Below are positions 17,185-25,928 of a stretch of DNA of 41,014 nt, piece after piece. This DNA is from Thermosynechococcus sp. M98_K2018_005 (GTDB lineage Bacteria; Cyanobacteriota; Cyanobacteriia; Thermosynechococcales; Thermosynechococcaceae), in the NCBI RefSeq assembly GCF_015295825.1, contig NZ_DVEH01000070.1, positions 1-41,014 of the forward strand, written 5' to 3'. The notes beneath the pieces are model-generated. The model was not told where the DNA came from. It searched no databases and saw only the letters and a list, made by a program, of their open reading frames with translations. The position numbers and the translations under genes were made by a program. The stretch's first letter is position 1, and each line of letters starts with the position of its first letter.

Positions 17185-18903
17185 ATGAGCTACCGAATTG
17201 ATCGCCAAACCTATGCAGAAACCTATGGCCCCACAGTGGGCGATCGCCTGCGACTGGCAGATACTGACCTAATCATCGAAATTGAGCGCGACTACACCCA
17301 CTACGGTGATGAGGTCAAGTTTGGCGGCGGCAAAGTGATCCGCGACGGCATGGGACAGTCCCCGATTGCCAATGCTGACGGTGCTGTGGATGTGGTGATC
17401 ACCAATGCCGTGATTCTCGACTGGTGGGGCGTGGTCAAGGCCGACGTCGGCATCAAAGAGGGCAAAATCTACAAAATTGGCAAAGCGGGAAACCCCTACA
17501 CCCAAGAGGGGGTAGATATTATCATTGGCCCCGGCACAGAGGCGATCGCTGGCGAAGGGATGATCCTCACCGCTGGTGGGATTGACGCCCACATTCACTT
17601 TATCTGTCCACAGCAGATTGCCACTGCCATTGCCTCGGGCATTACAACCATGATTGGCGGCGGAACGGGGCCTGCCACGGGGACCAATGCCACCACCTGT
17701 ACGCCGGGACCTTGGAACATCTACCGCATGCTTCAGGCTGCCGATGCCTTTCCAGTGAATTTAGGCTTTTTGGGCAAGGGCAATAGCAGCCAACCCCAAG
17801 GACTGATTGAGCAAGTGCAAGCCGGGGTTGTCGGTCTCAAACTCCACGAGGACTGGGGCACCACCCCTGCTGCCATTGACACCTGTTTGAGTGTGGCCGA
17901 AGAGTACGACATTCAGGTGGCCATCCACACCGATACCCTCAATGAATCGGGATTTGTCGAGGATACCATTGCTGCCTTCAAAAACCGCACCATTCATGCC
18001 TACCACACCGAGGGCGCCGGCGGCGGACACGCCCCAGACATCATCAAGGTCTGTGGTCAAGCCAATGTGTTGCCCTCTTCCACCAATCCCACTCGCCCCT
18101 ACACCGTCAATACCCTCGATGAGCACTTGGATATGTTGATGGTGTGCCACCACCTCGACCCCAGTATTCCCGAAGATGTGGCCTTTGCCGAGTCGCGGAT
18201 TCGCAGAGAAACCATTGCCGCTGAAGATATTCTCCACGACCTCGGGGCATTTAGTATTATCTCCTCGGACTCGCAAGCCATGGGACGGGTGGGGGAGAGC
18301 ATTATTCGCACGTGGCAAACTGCCCACAAAATGAAAGTGCAGCGGGGACATCTTAGCGATCCCCAGCAGCCGGCAGTGGATCACGACAACTTTCGCGCCC
18401 GCCGCTATGTGGCCAAGTACACGATTAATCCTGCCATTACCCACGGCATTGCTGAGTATGTGGGATCCGTGGAGGTGGGCAAAATCGCTGATCTCTGCCT
18501 CTGGAAGCCCGCCTTCTTTGGCGTCAAGCCGGAACTGGTGATCAAGGGAGGAATGATTGCCTACGCTCAAATGGGAGACGCCAATGCCAGTATTCCCACA
18601 CCGCAACCTGTACACATGCAACCCATGTTTGCCAGCTATGGGGGCTGCCGAACTGCCACATCCGTCACCTTTATGTCCCAAGCGGGCATTGCCAACAATA
18701 TTCCGGCGCAATTGGGGTTGCAAAAAACGGTGTTACCGGTGCGTCACATCCGCCAACTGCGCAAAGCAGATCTCAAGCTCAATGACTACTTACCCCACAT
18801 TGAGGTGGATCCCGAAACCTATGAGGTGCGGGCAGATGGCGAATTGCTCACCTGTGAACCGGCCACTGTCTTGCCCCTTGCCCAACGGTACTTTCTCTTT
18901 TAA
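17185..18903 (+). CDS. ureC: Urease alpha subunit
   Basis: Catalytic subunit of urease, hydrolysing urea to ammonia and carbamate. The 572-residue protein has the nickel ligands His136 and His138 (HIHF), the carbamylated Lys219 (GLKLHED), His248 (HTDTL), His274 (HAYHTEG) and Asp362 region, and the mobile flap with Cys321-His322 (VCHHLDPS) containing the catalytic His. Length is normal for the family. ATG start. Unlike typical operons, ureA and ureB are not upstream, and ureG is 6 kb away on the opposite strand. Confidence 0.98.
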   Translation: MSYRIDRQTYAETYGPTVGDRLRLADTDLIIEIERDYTHYGDEVKFGGGKVIRDGMGQSPIANADGAVDVVITNAVILDWWGVVKADVGIKEGKIYKIGKAGNPYTQEGVDIIIGPGTEAIAGEGMILTAGGIDAHIHFICPQQIATAIASGITTMIGGGTGPATGTNATTCTPGPWNIYRMLQAADAFPVNLGFLGKGNSSQPQGLIEQVQAGVVGLKLHEDWGTTPAAIDTCLSVAEEYDIQVAIHTDTLNESGFVEDTIAAFKNRTIHAYHTEGAGGGHAPDIIKVCGQANVLPSSTNPTRPYTVNTLDEHLDMLMVCHHLDPSIPEDVAFAESRIRRETIAAEDILHDLGAFSIISSDSQAMGRVGESIIRTWQTAHKMKVQRGHLSDPQQPAVDHDNFRARRYVAKYTINPAITHGIAEYVGSVEVGKIADLCLWKPAFFGVKPELVIKGGMIAYAQMGDANASIPTPQPVHMQPMFASYGGCRTATSVTFMSQAGIANNIPAQLGLQKTVLPVRHIRQLRKADLKLNDYLPHIEVDPETYEVRADGELLTCEPATVLPLAQRYFLF

Positions 18904-18906
18904 GCC

Positions 18907-19401
18907 ATGACGGATGCGGTGGCTGCCCTCTTTCAGCAAGGGCAACAGGCCTTTGAGCGGGGAAACTACCAACAATCGATTGCCCTTTTAGGACAGGCGG
19001 CGGCGCTGGCAGAGGGAAATGCCGTGCGCTCCGGGGAAATTAGCCTCTGGTTAGTCACGGCCTATAGTGCCGCTGGCGATCAAGGGGCAGCCGTAAGCCT
19101 CTGCCGTCAACTCCAACGACACCCAGATCATCACACGCGGCAGGAAAGTCGTCGCTTGCTGACGATTTTGGAGGCTCCCCAACTAAAACGCCGTCCGGAA
19201 TGGTACAGCGAAATTCCCGATCTATCCCATGTGGGCGATCGCGCCTACACGTCCCCCTACAGCCGTTCCCCGAAAAAGCCATCGGCTGCCACCCCAAAAC
19301 CCCAAGAACCACCGCCCCCTGCTACTCCTTTACCGAATGCCTTCATCTGGCTTGCCCTCACGGGCTTGAGCGTGGTCACCCTCTTGGCAGCTTGGTTGTA
19401 G
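18907..19401 (+). CDS. TPR-like protein with C-terminal membrane anchor
   Basis: A 164-residue protein that starts three bases after the ureC stop, so it is almost certainly co-transcribed. The N-terminal 75 residues are helical and TPR-like (FQQGQQAFERGNYQQSIALLGQAA, LVTAYSAAGDQGAAVSLCRQL), followed by a Pro/Lys/Ser-rich linker and one C-terminal hydrophobic helix (about 143-163), giving a tail-anchored arrangement. Function unknown; the linkage with ureC may be only positional. ATG start. Confidence 0.8.
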   Translation: MTDAVAALFQQGQQAFERGNYQQSIALLGQAAALAEGNAVRSGEISLWLVTAYSAAGDQGAAVSLCRQLQRHPDHHTRQESRRLLTILEAPQLKRRPEWYSEIPDLSHVGDRAYTSPYSRSPKKPSAATPKPQEPPPPATPLPNAFIWLALTGLSVVTLLAAWL

Positions 19402-19451
19402 TGACCTCGGGATGATATTGCCGCGCTAATTGACGGTGGGCTATTTTGATC

Positions 19452-19484
19452 TCCTCTAAAAATGACTAGAGGATAGTCCTCATG
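19452..19484 (+). promoter_or_regulatory. Alternative hairpins sequestering the Uma2 gene's ribosome binding site
   Basis: TCCTCTA (19452-19458) is complementary to TAGAGGA (19467-19473) with an 8-base loop; the same GAGGA (19469-19473), which is the Shine-Dalgarno sequence, is also complementary to TCCTC (19477-19481) immediately before ATG 19482, with a 3-base loop. The two helices are mutually exclusive and both hide the ribosome binding site. This could work as a translational switch or thermosensor, or be chance. Confidence 0.4.
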
Positions 19485-20033
19485 TCTGCAACCTTTCCTA
19501 AAAATCTCTGGACCAGTGCGGATCTGGCGCTACTACTGGACAATGGCAATTGCTACGAAATTATTGATGGAGAGTTATTGGTGACCCGTGCCCCCCACTG
19601 GCAACATCAAACCATTTGTGGAAACTTTTACAGCCAACTTCAGGCATGGTCACAAGCAACGGGTCTCGGTCGCGCCTGCAGAGGAGTCGGTGTCATTTTT
19701 AGTGACAGCAATGATGTGATTCCAGATGTCGTCTGGCTGAGTATGGAAAAATATAGGACCTTGATTGATGAGGCGGGTCACGTCCGGGGGGCACCAGACG
19801 TTGGGATTGAGGTTTTGTCTTCGGGCGCAGAACATGAACGGCGCGATCGCCCGCTTAAGCTTAAACTCTACTCTACTCAGGGTGTACTGGAATATTGGAT
19901 TGCCGATTGGCGGCGCCAAACTGTGGAAGTCTTTCGCCGTGAAGCGGGACTGCTCAAACTTGCTCTCACTCTTTATCGAGAGGATACGTTGACATCTCCC
20001 CTATTGCTATTGTCCCCTAGGGCAAATTTTTGA
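19482..20033 (+). CDS. Uma2 family (DUF820) restriction-endonuclease-like protein
   Basis: A 183-residue protein of a family greatly expanded in cyanobacteria. The PD-(D/E)xK nuclease core is visible: the IPDVVWLS strand, the E of GIEVLS, and the K of LKLKLY, followed by GVLEYWIADWRRQTVEVFR. Its biological role is not established for the family; it is often linked with mobile DNA. ATG 19482 with GAGGA eight bases upstream. It is convergent with the cellulose-synthase-like gene. Confidence 0.88.
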   Translation: MSATFPKNLWTSADLALLLDNGNCYEIIDGELLVTRAPHWQHQTICGNFYSQLQAWSQATGLGRACRGVGVIFSDSNDVIPDVVWLSMEKYRTLIDEAGHVRGAPDVGIEVLSSGAEHERRDRPLKLKLYSTQGVLEYWIADWRRQTVEVFRREAGLLKLALTLYREDTLTSPLLLLSPRANF

Positions 20034-20049
20034 GCTGTGAGTCTATTGG

Positions 20050-22269
20050 TCAGTTATTGCTGTTATTCCTGTAAAGGCTAAAGAGCGATCGAAAGTCAAA
20101 TAGACGCATCAACATTAGCAAAAAGGCATCTATACCATTAGGGGCTTTTGGTTTGTGCCACCAGGTGAGACTGCCGTAGAGGAGCTGTATGAGACGTTGC
20201 TGGGCTTCATCACTCACCTCTAAAAACTGTAGGTAAACACAGCACTGCTCCTGTTCGGGACGGGTACGAACCACAACTGCGGTCACGCTAAAGTCCTGTT
20301 CCAAAAAGGTCAGGGTGCCGACGGTATCTCTTTGGGCTTCGATAAAACGCCCTGCGGTCAATAATAGGGCGGCGCCTGTCTCCGACACATCGCGGGTATA
20401 GCCCCAGTAGGTGTGATTCCCCAGTTGGAAACGACACACGGTGCAAACGGGAAAGCGATCGCTCTGACGGCGGGTGGGCTGGTCAATGGAGGACAAAACG
20501 GCAATCAAGGCAATAAAGGTGTTGTAAAGCGTCCAAGCCAACATCACCTCTAACCCCGCCCGTTCATACTCCATCGGTGGCCAGATATGGAGCCAGTAGC
20601 CCCCATAGCGGATAAAGACTCCTACCCCCACCGCAATCACAAACGCCGCCAGCGGCCATGTATAGCGCAAATTCAACCGCTTCCGATTGGAGAGGGTGCC
20701 CTTGTTAGTCACAATGCTGCCAATTTTGCCGAAGGGATTGCGGAGGATTTTAATCAGTTGCACCATCCCCGGAAAGGCAAAGGTCACCTCATAGACTTCA
20801 CCCCAGACAGAAAAATACCGCCCTTCTGTCGCCCAGCTAAAGGTGGCGATCGTCAGCAATGTATAGGGCAGCGCATAAAAGAGATACTCACCAAAGGTGG
20901 CCACCGTCAGGGAAATGCCGGTCATCAGGCTCAAAAAAGGACCGACGAGAAAGCACGTGCGGATAAAGGGATTAATGTTGTGCAATAGCAGCGAGAGGTG
21001 GCAACTGCGCTGAAACCACGACAGTTTTGACCAAATGGGGAGATCATCACCACAGAAATAGATTTGCATATTCCCCTGTAGCCAGCGCAGCCGTTGCTCC
21101 AGATGATCTTGGAAGTTCCGAGGAGACTCCCCCATGCTGAGGATTTCATTTAGGTAAACGAGGCGATAGCCAGCGATCTGCATTCTGGTTCCCGTTTGGA
21201 AATCCTCGACCACACAGCGAGTGTAGTATCCACCCACGGCTTCTAGGTCACGGCGGCGCACCACATAGGAGGTACCGCAGCAAATAATGGCGTTGCCAAA
21301 GTCCCGCCCCGGCTGAATAAAGCCAAAAAAGTACGCCATATCGCCGGGCATCATAAACTCAATGCCAAGGTTTTGGGAGTGGTAGTCAGGGTTAAAGAAG
21401 TGCTGGGGGGTTTGCACCATGGATACGTGATCATCTTGAAAGAAGCCCACGGTGCGGGTGAGGAAGTTCTGAAAGGGAATAAAGTCGGCATCAAAAACGG
21501 CAATCAGTTCACCAGTGGTGTATTTCAGGGCATGGTTGAGGTTGCCTGCTTTGCGGTGCTCATTGGTGGGACGGGTGAGATAGTTAACCCCCAGATGCTC
21601 ACAGAGATCCGCAATTTCTGATCGCCGGCCATCGTCAAGGACATAGATACTTTTATTCCTGTAGTTGATCGCCTGACAGGCGACAATCGTCCGCCGCAAA
21701 ATATAGGGGGGTTCATTGTAGGTGGGAATGAAAATATCCACACTGGGGCAGTATTCACCACTGAGAACTGCCTGCTGATAGTAATTTGCCTGTCGCGATC
21801 GCCATGCGGTCGTCAGCCATGCCGTCTGATAGAAGTAAAGCAAATAGGTGAAAAAGTAGAGCACCTCAAGACCATAGAAGCCAATGCTGGCAGTAAAGCT
21901 CAACCAGTGGGCATCATTGAGGGTCACCCAGCCCCGCCACACCAGATAGCGGCAGCCGAAAAGAATCACAATGAAGCGAATTATCAATCGGCTGACATTG
22001 TTGCTGGGAATAAAATTGAGGGCGATCGCCACCATCCCCGCCAGAACCACGGGCCACCATAGACTTAGGTCATCCGCCGGCAGTTGCAAGAAATCGGGTA
22101 GTGGCCGTAGCTGATCCGGATTCACCAGATCAATGGGAAAGAGCGTCGGTCGCCACACCGTCGCCAACAGCACACCAAAGAGGAATAGGAGGCTGAAAAC
22201 AAAAAGACCCCAAACCCACGGTGAAACCAGTTGCGGGGGTGAAGTGGGCTTGGGTGGCTCATGGGTCAT
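20050..22269 (-). CDS. Cellulose-synthase-like GT2 glycosyltransferase with PilZ domain
   Basis: A 739-residue membrane glycosyltransferase of the BcsA type. Membrane segments occupy about 18-38, 70-155 and 425-595; the catalytic domain has DDG at 212-214, DAD at 260-262, ED at 355-356 (VVEDFQTG) and QRLRW at 392-396. The C-terminal PilZ domain has RRQSDR (600-605) and DVSETG (627-632), the cyclic di-GMP binding signatures, so synthesis of cellulose or another beta-glucan is likely switched on by cyclic di-GMP. Thermosynechococcus strains are known to aggregate through cellulose. No BcsB or BcsZ gene adjoins it. It lies 26 bases downstream of the PIN-TRAM gene, suggesting co-transcription. 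Confidence 0.93.
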   Translation of the reverse strand: MTHEPPKPTSPPQLVSPWVWGLFVFSLLFLFGVLLATVWRPTLFPIDLVNPDQLRPLPDFLQLPADDLSLWWPVVLAGMVAIALNFIPSNNVSRLIIRFIVILFGCRYLVWRGWVTLNDAHWLSFTASIGFYGLEVLYFFTYLLYFYQTAWLTTAWRSRQANYYQQAVLSGEYCPSVDIFIPTYNEPPYILRRTIVACQAINYRNKSIYVLDDGRRSEIADLCEHLGVNYLTRPTNEHRKAGNLNHALKYTTGELIAVFDADFIPFQNFLTRTVGFFQDDHVSMVQTPQHFFNPDYHSQNLGIEFMMPGDMAYFFGFIQPGRDFGNAIICCGTSYVVRRRDLEAVGGYYTRCVVEDFQTGTRMQIAGYRLVYLNEILSMGESPRNFQDHLEQRLRWLQGNMQIYFCGDDLPIWSKLSWFQRSCHLSLLLHNINPFIRTCFLVGPFLSLMTGISLTVATFGEYLFYALPYTLLTIATFSWATEGRYFSVWGEVYEVTFAFPGMVQLIKILRNPFGKIGSIVTNKGTLSNRKRLNLRYTWPLAAFVIAVGVGVFIRYGGYWLHIWPPMEYERAGLEVMLAWTLYNTFIALIAVLSSIDQPTRRQSDRFPVCTVCRFQLGNHTYWGYTRDVSETGAALLLTAGRFIEAQRDTVGTLTFLEQDFSVTAVVVRTRPEQEQCCVYLQFLEVSDEAQQRLIQLLYGSLTWWHKPKAPNGIDAFLLMLMRLFDFRSLFSLYRNNSNN

Positions 22270-22295
22270 CAGCTAGATCCCCTGGGGGAGGGAAT

Positions 22296-23375
22296 TTAGG
22301 CCATCGTTGGCATTTGCAGGCGGGCAAAAATCATGCGGCCTGCCGAGGTTTGCAGGGCACTGGTCACAACCACCGACAACTGATCGCCAATGTGATCCAC
22401 CCCCTCTTCGACAACCACCATCGTACCATCCTCTAGGTAGCCCACCCCTTGCGCCGGTTCTTTCCCTTCCTTGAGAATTTTCAACTCCAGCGTATCGCCG
22501 GGGAGATAAATGGGACGGAGAGCTTGCGCTACCTCGTTGACGTTAAAGACATCTACTTTTTGGAAGCGGGCAACTTTGTTCAGGTTCAAATCATTGGTGA
22601 CAAGGGTGCCGTTGATTTCTTGGCACAGCCGTACCAGTTTAGCATCCACCGTTGTTAACTCTGGATAGTCTGCCGAGTGAATGACAATGCGATCGCCCAA
22701 AGTGGCTTGGAGACGATTGAGAACATCGAGCCCCCGCCGACCGCGAATCCGTTTTTGCTCATTCCCCGCATCGGCAATCAGTTGCAGCTCCTGAAGCACA
22801 AACTGGGGCACAATGATTTGCCCTTCGAGTACCCCAAGATTCAACAGTGCCTCAATGCGGCCATCAATGATGCAACTGGTATCCAGCACCTTTGCACGGG
22901 CAGGTTTGAGCATTCCCTCGGCCAAGAGGCTACTGGCAACGGCATTGGGGTTAATTAACCGCAGCAGGGCAGGTCCGTGACTATCGGCCAAGGTGGTTCC
23001 TGAATAGGCAAAGACAATGCTGGTGAGAACAGCAATCAGGGGTTTAATAAACGAAAAATCTTTGGGAATGGGCAACAGAAAGATCGGTGCCAGCATCAAG
23101 TTGGCCAAGAGCAACCCCACCACAAGACCCACCGCTCGCGACAAGAGCGTTTCTGGGGGCAATTGGCGGATACTACGCTCAAGACGATGGTAAAGCGACT
23201 GCAACAACAAGCCAAGGGCAATGCCAACGATGGCGCCAAAGCCAGCCATGACCCACTGCAACCCCCGCACATTGGCCACTTGAGCAAGAACCGTTTCTGG
23301 GAGTAGGTCAATGCTGTTGAAGCCAACGGCAATTCCCATCACAACGATAATGAGGAGTAAGATGGTATCGAGCAT
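22296..23375 (-). CDS. Membrane-anchored PIN-TRAM domain protein (YacL-like)
   Basis: About 359 residues. Four N-terminal transmembrane helices are followed by a PIN nuclease domain (begins VLDTSCIIDGRIEAL; acidic residues including Asp in TLVTNDLNLNKVA) and a C-terminal TRAM RNA-binding domain (EGVGYLEDGTMVVVEEG-like). Homologues occur across cyanobacteria, plastids and Firmicutes; a ribonuclease role is inferred. I start at ATG 23375, with AGGAG six bases upstream; the frame is open to ATG 23414. It sits between the HMA-like gene (49 bases upstream) and the glycosyltransferase. Confidence 0.9.
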   Translation of the reverse strand: MLDTILLLIIVVMGIAVGFNSIDLLPETVLAQVANVRGLQWVMAGFGAIVGIALGLLLQSLYHRLERSIRQLPPETLLSRAVGLVVGLLLANLMLAPIFLLPIPKDFSFIKPLIAVLTSIVFAYSGTTLADSHGPALLRLINPNAVASSLLAEGMLKPARAKVLDTSCIIDGRIEALLNLGVLEGQIIVPQFVLQELQLIADAGNEQKRIRGRRGLDVLNRLQATLGDRIVIHSADYPELTTVDAKLVRLCQEINGTLVTNDLNLNKVARFQKVDVFNVNEVAQALRPIYLPGDTLELKILKEGKEPAQGVGYLEDGTMVVVEEGVDHIGDQLSVVVTSALQTSAGRMIFARLQMPTMA

Positions 23376-23424
23376 TGGTTCGCTCCTGTCGCGCTGGACA
23401 TCTCCATAGGCCATTACCTTAGGA

Positions 23425-24402
23425 TTATACTTTTTTCTCTTTTGCTGCGGTGTTGGACTGTTGCATATCGAGATGACGACTAATGCGGGTACCGGCTCGG
23501 ATGCCCTCAGCTTCGGCTTGAGGACCCAGAAATGCCCGTGCCATCATGCCACCGAGGGTGGCCAACAGCGTTTCCTTGGTAAAGGTCTGACTGGTTTTCA
23601 CCCACCACTCCAGAAAAAGATTCAGAGATGGGGGAGGAGGTTCCTCAGGGGATGGCTCCGCCAACTGTCGCCCGAGATCTTCCCCCAGTTGCGAACCAAC
23701 CATATTGCCCACCACCCGCCCGACGGTTTCCCCCACAGGCCCCAAGAGCACTTGTCCCGCTAGGCCGCCAGCAATTTCACCGGCAGCCCCGCCAATTTGG
23801 TCACCGCTGCGAATCTCTAGGGCTTTCGCAACCCGTTCCGGAGTTTCCTCAAGGGCAGTAAAGTGCAGTTGAGTGATTTGCTCAGTGGCTTCCATCCCCA
23901 ATCGCGCACCGATGACACCGCCAACAAAGGTGCCCACTTGCACCCCCATGACCGCACCCGCAGGCCCCATAAACAGGCCACCCGCTGTTCCCCCCAGCAT
24001 GCCACCAAGAATATCGCCCACGTAGCCGCCCATGAGAAATCCGCCCATGGAGGTGAGTTTGTTGCCCACCTCTTCGGGTTCGAGATCAAAGGCGCGGGTG
24101 AGGTTTTGCAAGCCCTTATTGCCTTGGCCAATGATCTGGACATCCCCCCAAAATTGAATCGCAGCCAGCAGTTGTAGGGGCGTGATTTGCTCGAGGTGAT
24201 ACTCAATGGTCATTGAGGCGGCAAGGGGGTTAACCTGAACCGATTTAATCCCTTGGAGGGTTTTCAGATAGGCACTCAGGGAATCCCGAAAGGCGGCATC
24301 TGTTTTTAGTTCTTGAATCCGCAATCGCAGGCGATCGCCCGTGAGGTGCATGACTTCGGCAATCGGCGCAGTTTCGGCAGTGGCCACGGGAAACTCACCC
24401 AA
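23425..24402 (-). CDS. HMA-like domain protein with glycine-zipper region
   Basis: Up to 325 residues from a TTG; a GTG (24387) or ATG (24351) may be the real start, as the domain homology begins near VMHLTGDRLRLRI. The first 90 residues resemble a ferredoxin-like HMA fold without the metal-binding CxxC (GIKSVQVNPLAASMTIEY). Residues about 118-250 are repeated glycine-zipper stretches (GGFLMGGYVGDILGGMLGG and similar) that probably insert in membranes. The C-terminus is charged. The layout resembles the N-terminal part of some metal P-type ATPases but lacks the ATPase; I see no known function. Confidence 0.75.
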   Translation of the reverse strand: MGEFPVATAETAPIAEVMHLTGDRLRLRIQELKTDAAFRDSLSAYLKTLQGIKSVQVNPLAASMTIEYHLEQITPLQLLAAIQFWGDVQIIGQGNKGLQNLTRAFDLEPEEVGNKLTSMGGFLMGGYVGDILGGMLGGTAGGLFMGPAGAVMGVQVGTFVGGVIGARLGMEATEQITQLHFTALEETPERVAKALEIRSGDQIGGAAGEIAGGLAGQVLLGPVGETVGRVVGNMVGSQLGEDLGRQLAEPSPEEPPPPSLNLFLEWWVKTSQTFTKETLLATLGGMMARAFLGPQAEAEGIRAGTRISRHLDMQQSNTAAKEKKV

Positions 24403-24492
24403 TAGGCTCTAGTTGCTGTTTTAGCACGCACACCCAAGCAAGGAGAAATATCTGTCAAAATGTTAAGGGAATTGCACACAGAGTTAAGGACC

Positions 24493-25515
24493 ATGACAGC
24501 CACGGTAAAGGTCGAACATCTCAAGAAATCCTACGGTGCCATTACAGCGGTGGCCGATGTCTCCTTTAGCGCCTATCAAGGGGAAATTTTTGGGGTGCTG
24601 GGACCGAATGGCTCAGGGAAAACGACAACGCTGCGCTGTCTGTGTACCCTCTCGCGACCGGAGGCGGGGGTGTTGGAAGTCTGTGGTCTTTCGGTACTCC
24701 ACCAACCCCATTTAGTGCGCCAAAAATTAGGCTATGTGGCTCAAGAGGTGGCGCTTGATAAAATCCTCACGGGTCAGGAATTTCTGGAATTGCAGGCGGC
24801 GCTGTACCACATTCCCCGTGCCCTGATTCCAGAGCGCATTGAAGCAGTGCTGGCACGGTTGGATTTATTGGAATGGCGCGATCGCCAGTGTGGTACCTAC
24901 TCTGGTGGCATTCGCAAACGCTTTGATCTCGCGGCGGGACTACTGCATCAACCCCAAGTTCTTGTCTTGGATGAACCCACCGTAGGCCTCGACATTGAAA
25001 GTCGCCAAGTAATTTGGGAGGTGCTGCGGGATCTGAAGGCTCAGGGACTGACGATTATCTTGACCAGCCACTACCTTGAGGAAGTGGATCTCCTCAGCGA
25101 TCGCTTGGTGATTCTCGATCAGGGGCGGGTGATTGCCAGTGGTTCGCCAGAGGAACTCAAGGCCAATCTTGGTGGCGATCGCGTCACGTTGCGGGTGCGG
25201 GAATTTACACCGCGTCAAGAGGCACAAATGGCACAGGCCCTTCTCAGTCAATTGGACTGCGTGAAATCGGCGCTGATTAATGCCAACCAAGGTAACTCCT
25301 TGAATCTGGTGGTTACAGATGCCACCGTGGCGATCGCAGCCATTAAAACGGCGCTAGAGCAAGCAGGACTCCCCCTCTTTAGCTTGGCGCAGTCACGACC
25401 TAGTCTAGATGATGTCTATTTAGCCGCCACGGGTCAAACCCTCTTGGATGCTGACTTAGCAGCAGCAGCGCAGCGGGACAGCAAACAGTTGAAAAAAGAG
25501 GCCATGCAACGCTAA
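24493..25515 (+). CDS. ABC-2 type transporter ATP-binding protein
   Basis: About 340 residues from ATG 24493; an ATG at 24460 in the same frame is possible. It has Walker A GPNGSGKTTT, the Q-loop (GYVAQEVALDKILT), signature YSGGIRKRFD, Walker B VLVLDEPTVGLD and H-loop TSHYLEE, with the DrrA/CcmA-type C-terminal extension of about 110 residues. The membrane partner is not adjacent: the next gene encodes a small soluble protein, then an LptF-like permease. Divergent from the HMA-like gene. Its TAA stop shares one base with the next ATG. Confidence 0.9.
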   Translation: MTATVKVEHLKKSYGAITAVADVSFSAYQGEIFGVLGPNGSGKTTTLRCLCTLSRPEAGVLEVCGLSVLHQPHLVRQKLGYVAQEVALDKILTGQEFLELQAALYHIPRALIPERIEAVLARLDLLEWRDRQCGTYSGGIRKRFDLAAGLLHQPQVLVLDEPTVGLDIESRQVIWEVLRDLKAQGLTIILTSHYLEEVDLLSDRLVILDQGRVIASGSPEELKANLGGDRVTLRVREFTPRQEAQMAQALLSQLDCVKSALINANQGNSLNLVVTDATVAIAAIKTALEQAGLPLFSLAQSRPSLDDVYLAATGQTLLDADLAAAAQRDSKQLKKEAMQR

Positions 25516-25925
25516 TGGGGCAGCCAATTGTTTGGGTTCATGGGGATTGTCTCGACCCCAAGGCGCCAATCTTTGACCGCTACCCTAACGCGCCGGCTAT
25601 TTTTGTCTGGGATGTAGCGTTACTTAAGGAGTGGCAAATTCGTCTGAAGCGGCTGGTCTTTCTCTATGAGTGCCTGCTGGATCTCCCCGTGGAAATGTAC
25701 CGTGGTGAGGTAGCCCCCTTGGTGAATGCCTTTGTTGAGGTACACGGGGGCGATCGCGTGGTGACAATGGCCAGTCCTAGTCCTCGCTTTCGCGCCATTT
25801 GTCAGCAATTGGCCTATCCAGTGGAGATCCTAGAGCCAGAACCCTTTGTCACGTTACCTGCCAATGCCGATTTAAGGCGATTCTTTCGTTATTGGAAGTT
25901 GGCGAAACCCTGCTTGGGACTATAA
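25515..25925 (+). CDS. Small cyanobacterial protein of unknown function
   Basis: A 136-residue soluble protein overlapping the ABC gene stop by one base and 3 bases ahead of the permease gene. The N-terminus (PIVWVHGDCLDP...NAPAIFVWD) followed by RLVFLYECLLDLP and a second alpha/beta unit (VVTMASPSPRFRAICQQL) recalls the small nucleotide-binding domain at the N-terminus of photolyases and cryptochromes, but no FAD-binding part exists. This is a resemblance by pattern only. Neighbours suggest an operon with transport genes. ATG start. Confidence 0.75.
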   Translation: MGQPIVWVHGDCLDPKAPIFDRYPNAPAIFVWDVALLKEWQIRLKRLVFLYECLLDLPVEMYRGEVAPLVNAFVEVHGGDRVVTMASPSPRFRAICQQLAYPVEILEPEPFVTLPANADLRRFFRYWKLAKPCLGL

Positions 25926-25928
25926 AAG

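Noticed and set aside
17761-18723. A 320-codon open frame antisense to ureC
   Set aside because: It is the complement of a strongly conserved gene; codon pattern in ureC explains the open antisense frame, and the product (His/Gly-rich) resembles nothing.
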